Part shown: piece after piece, positions 51,024 through 51,803 of the stretch
How the letters are laid out: each line of letters begins with the position of its first letter
How positions within the stretch are numbered: position 1 is the stretch's first letter
NCBI GenBank assembly: GCA_964418325.1
Contig: CAYQLC010000010.1
Coordinates: 1 to 51,803 of the forward strand
Direction: 5' to 3'
Length of the DNA: 51,803 nt
Source: IMCC26077 sp964418325
GTDB taxonomy: Bacteria > Actinomycetota > Actinomycetes > Nanopelagicales > Nanopelagicaceae
Program-made: the position numbers and the translations under genes
Notes under the pieces: model-generated
Seen by the model: the letters and a program-made list of their open reading frames with translations, nothing else
Database searches by the model: none
What the model was told of the DNA's origin: nothing

Positions 51024-51583
51024 AACGGGACAAGAGTAAAAGAGAGAAGAACAAGATTTACTGGCTGGAGGGAGTAACTGAAAAAGGCGTTAAAGCTCTT
51101 CTTACTGACCAAAATCCAAAATTCAGATGGCTGAGATCTCAGAGAAATCGTCGAATTCTTGTGGCTCTAGTAGGTATAGGTAATGTGCTTGTGGCAATGG
51201 GAAGCTATTGGCCTACTCTCAAAACTAATTTGAATTTAACCGAAGTCACAGAGATAACAATCTTTAGCGTGACCGCAATATTTGTCATTTTTGCTGGTCT
51301 AATGGGATATCTCTTTCTTCGCATCAGCGTGCGCGGAATTGCTGATGCTCCCAGTGAACTACTCGATGAGCGACAAGTGAAGATTCGTGACACTTCGTAC
51401 CGATATTCCTATCAGATTATGGGATTCCTAGTGATGATGCTCCTGTTACTGATGCTCTTTGGCCCAGAGGTTCAAATGTTTCAGCCGGAAGGCAATGACG
51501 GTAGTTATCTGCTCATCTCACTTCTCTTCACCTTTGCCGCTATGCCCTCGATGGTCCTCGGCTGGCGCGAGCGAGATATCTAG
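51020..51583 (+). CDS. Membrane protein, paralogue B of the pair
   Basis: 187 aa with a charged N-terminus (about 1-50), four hydrophobic segments, and the motif ADAPSELLDERQVKIRDTSYRYSYQIMG that matches paralogue A. It overlaps A by 4 nt (ATGA). It looks like the C-terminal half of A preceded by a cytoplasmic segment, so A and B probably arose by duplication and may form a heterodimer. Confidence 0.74.
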   Translation: MKRDKSKREKNKIYWLEGVTEKGVKALLTDQNPKFRWLRSQRNRRILVALVGIGNVLVAMGSYWPTLKTNLNLTEVTEITIFSVTAIFVIFAGLMGYLFLRISVRGIADAPSELLDERQVKIRDTSYRYSYQIMGFLVMMLLLLMLFGPEVQMFQPEGNDGSYLLISLLFTFAAMPSMVLGWRERDI

Positions 51584-51598
51584 CATCGGTAATTCGAC

Positions 51599-51803
51599 AT
51601 GTTGACTATCGATCAATGGGGCCTAGTTGGAATTTTTCTCGCTGGAGCGATTCCGTGGATGGAGGCAATCGCCGTAGTCCCAAGCGGGATAGCGCTCGGT
51701 CTCGATCCGCTGGCCGTTGTGATTGCTGCTGCTGTAGGAAATGCGCTCACTATTTTCCTATTTGCTTACCTGGGTTCGAGCATCCGTGAGCGCATCATCA
51801 AGA
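51599..51803 (+). CDS. Small multidrug-export-family membrane protein (partial)
   Basis: The start ATG and 68 residues are present; the gene runs off the window end. The protein begins LTIDQWGLVGIFLAGAIPWMEAIAVVPSGIALGLDP, with the E...P.G.a.G pattern of the small multi-drug export family, and has two hydrophobic segments. Substrate not known. It is 15 bp after paralogue B. Confidence 0.72.
   Translation, partial: MLTIDQWGLVGIFLAGAIPWMEAIAVVPSGIALGLDPLAVVIAAAVGNALTIFLFAYLGSSIRERIIK

Noticed and set aside
1..51803. CRISPR arrays, transposases, prophage or a toxin-antitoxin locus
   Set aside because: No regularly spaced repeats, transposase or phage structural ORFs were seen; the XRE gene is followed by membrane proteins and not by a toxin-like ORF.

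Overview
The window looks like chromosomal DNA of an actinomycetote with moderate GC and compact genes, probably a freshwater planktonic lineage (Nanopelagicales/acI-like; the lineage is inferred, not shown). The grounds are: the actinobacterial gene order comEA-comEC-holA-rpsT-lepA; a FAS-II cluster next to DUF3145; a MutT1-type Nudix/histidine-phosphatase fusion beside ppk1; a small membrane ORF before nadD; and several genes whose TANNNT -10 box lies exactly 6 nt before the start codon, the actinobacterial leaderless layout. I see no phage, insertion sequence, CRISPR array or integrase.

Layout. 1-18.5 kb is mostly minus-strand housekeeping: lepA, rpsT, holA, comEC, comEA; degV and leuS; an SDR read straight out of a tRNA-Ala; a phosphatase, rsfS, nadD and a 39-aa membrane protein; ligA, mnmA, a cysteine desulfurase; etfA and etfB. 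18.5-23.7 kb is a divergent plus-strand fatty-acid operon (fabD with a fused lipoyl-like domain, fabH, acpP, fabF, accD-like), followed by convergent DUF3145. 24.5-28.7 kb holds a cold-shock gene and polyphosphate genes (ppx, Nudix-phosphatase, ppk1). 28.7-31.3 kb is an AT-richer pair: an orphan ABC-type membrane domain and a large putative pyruvyl/glycosyl transferase. An M23 peptidase gene follows.

32.1-43.1 kb is a plus-strand sugar-acid block. It has two tandem mannonate-dehydratase-like genes sharing a perfect 933-bp repeat, a third enolase-superfamily enzyme, a Gfo/Idh/MocA oxidoreductase, a class V aminotransferase, tRNA-Met, a secreted coiled-coil protein, a sugar ABC importer (binding protein and two permeases, no ATPase) and a galactonate-dehydratase-like gene. 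Together these suggest uptake and dehydration of aldonic or uronic-derived acids. The kinase and aldolase that would finish the route are not here.

43.1-51.8 kb is accessory: a CocE/NonD hydrolase, a two-repeat secreted protein, a polyphosphate-glucokinase-like ROK protein, a TetR regulator divergent from a membrane-protein/oxidoreductase operon, an SRPBCC protein, an XRE regulator with two paralogous membrane proteins, and the start of a small multidrug-export-family gene cut by the window end.

Most notable: the paired operators between etfB and fabD; the FabD fusion with a lysine-less carrier-like domain; the gene-converted manD pair; the matching hairpin-SD-signal-peptide cassettes on two secreted proteins; and an apparent ATT start codon for nadD.
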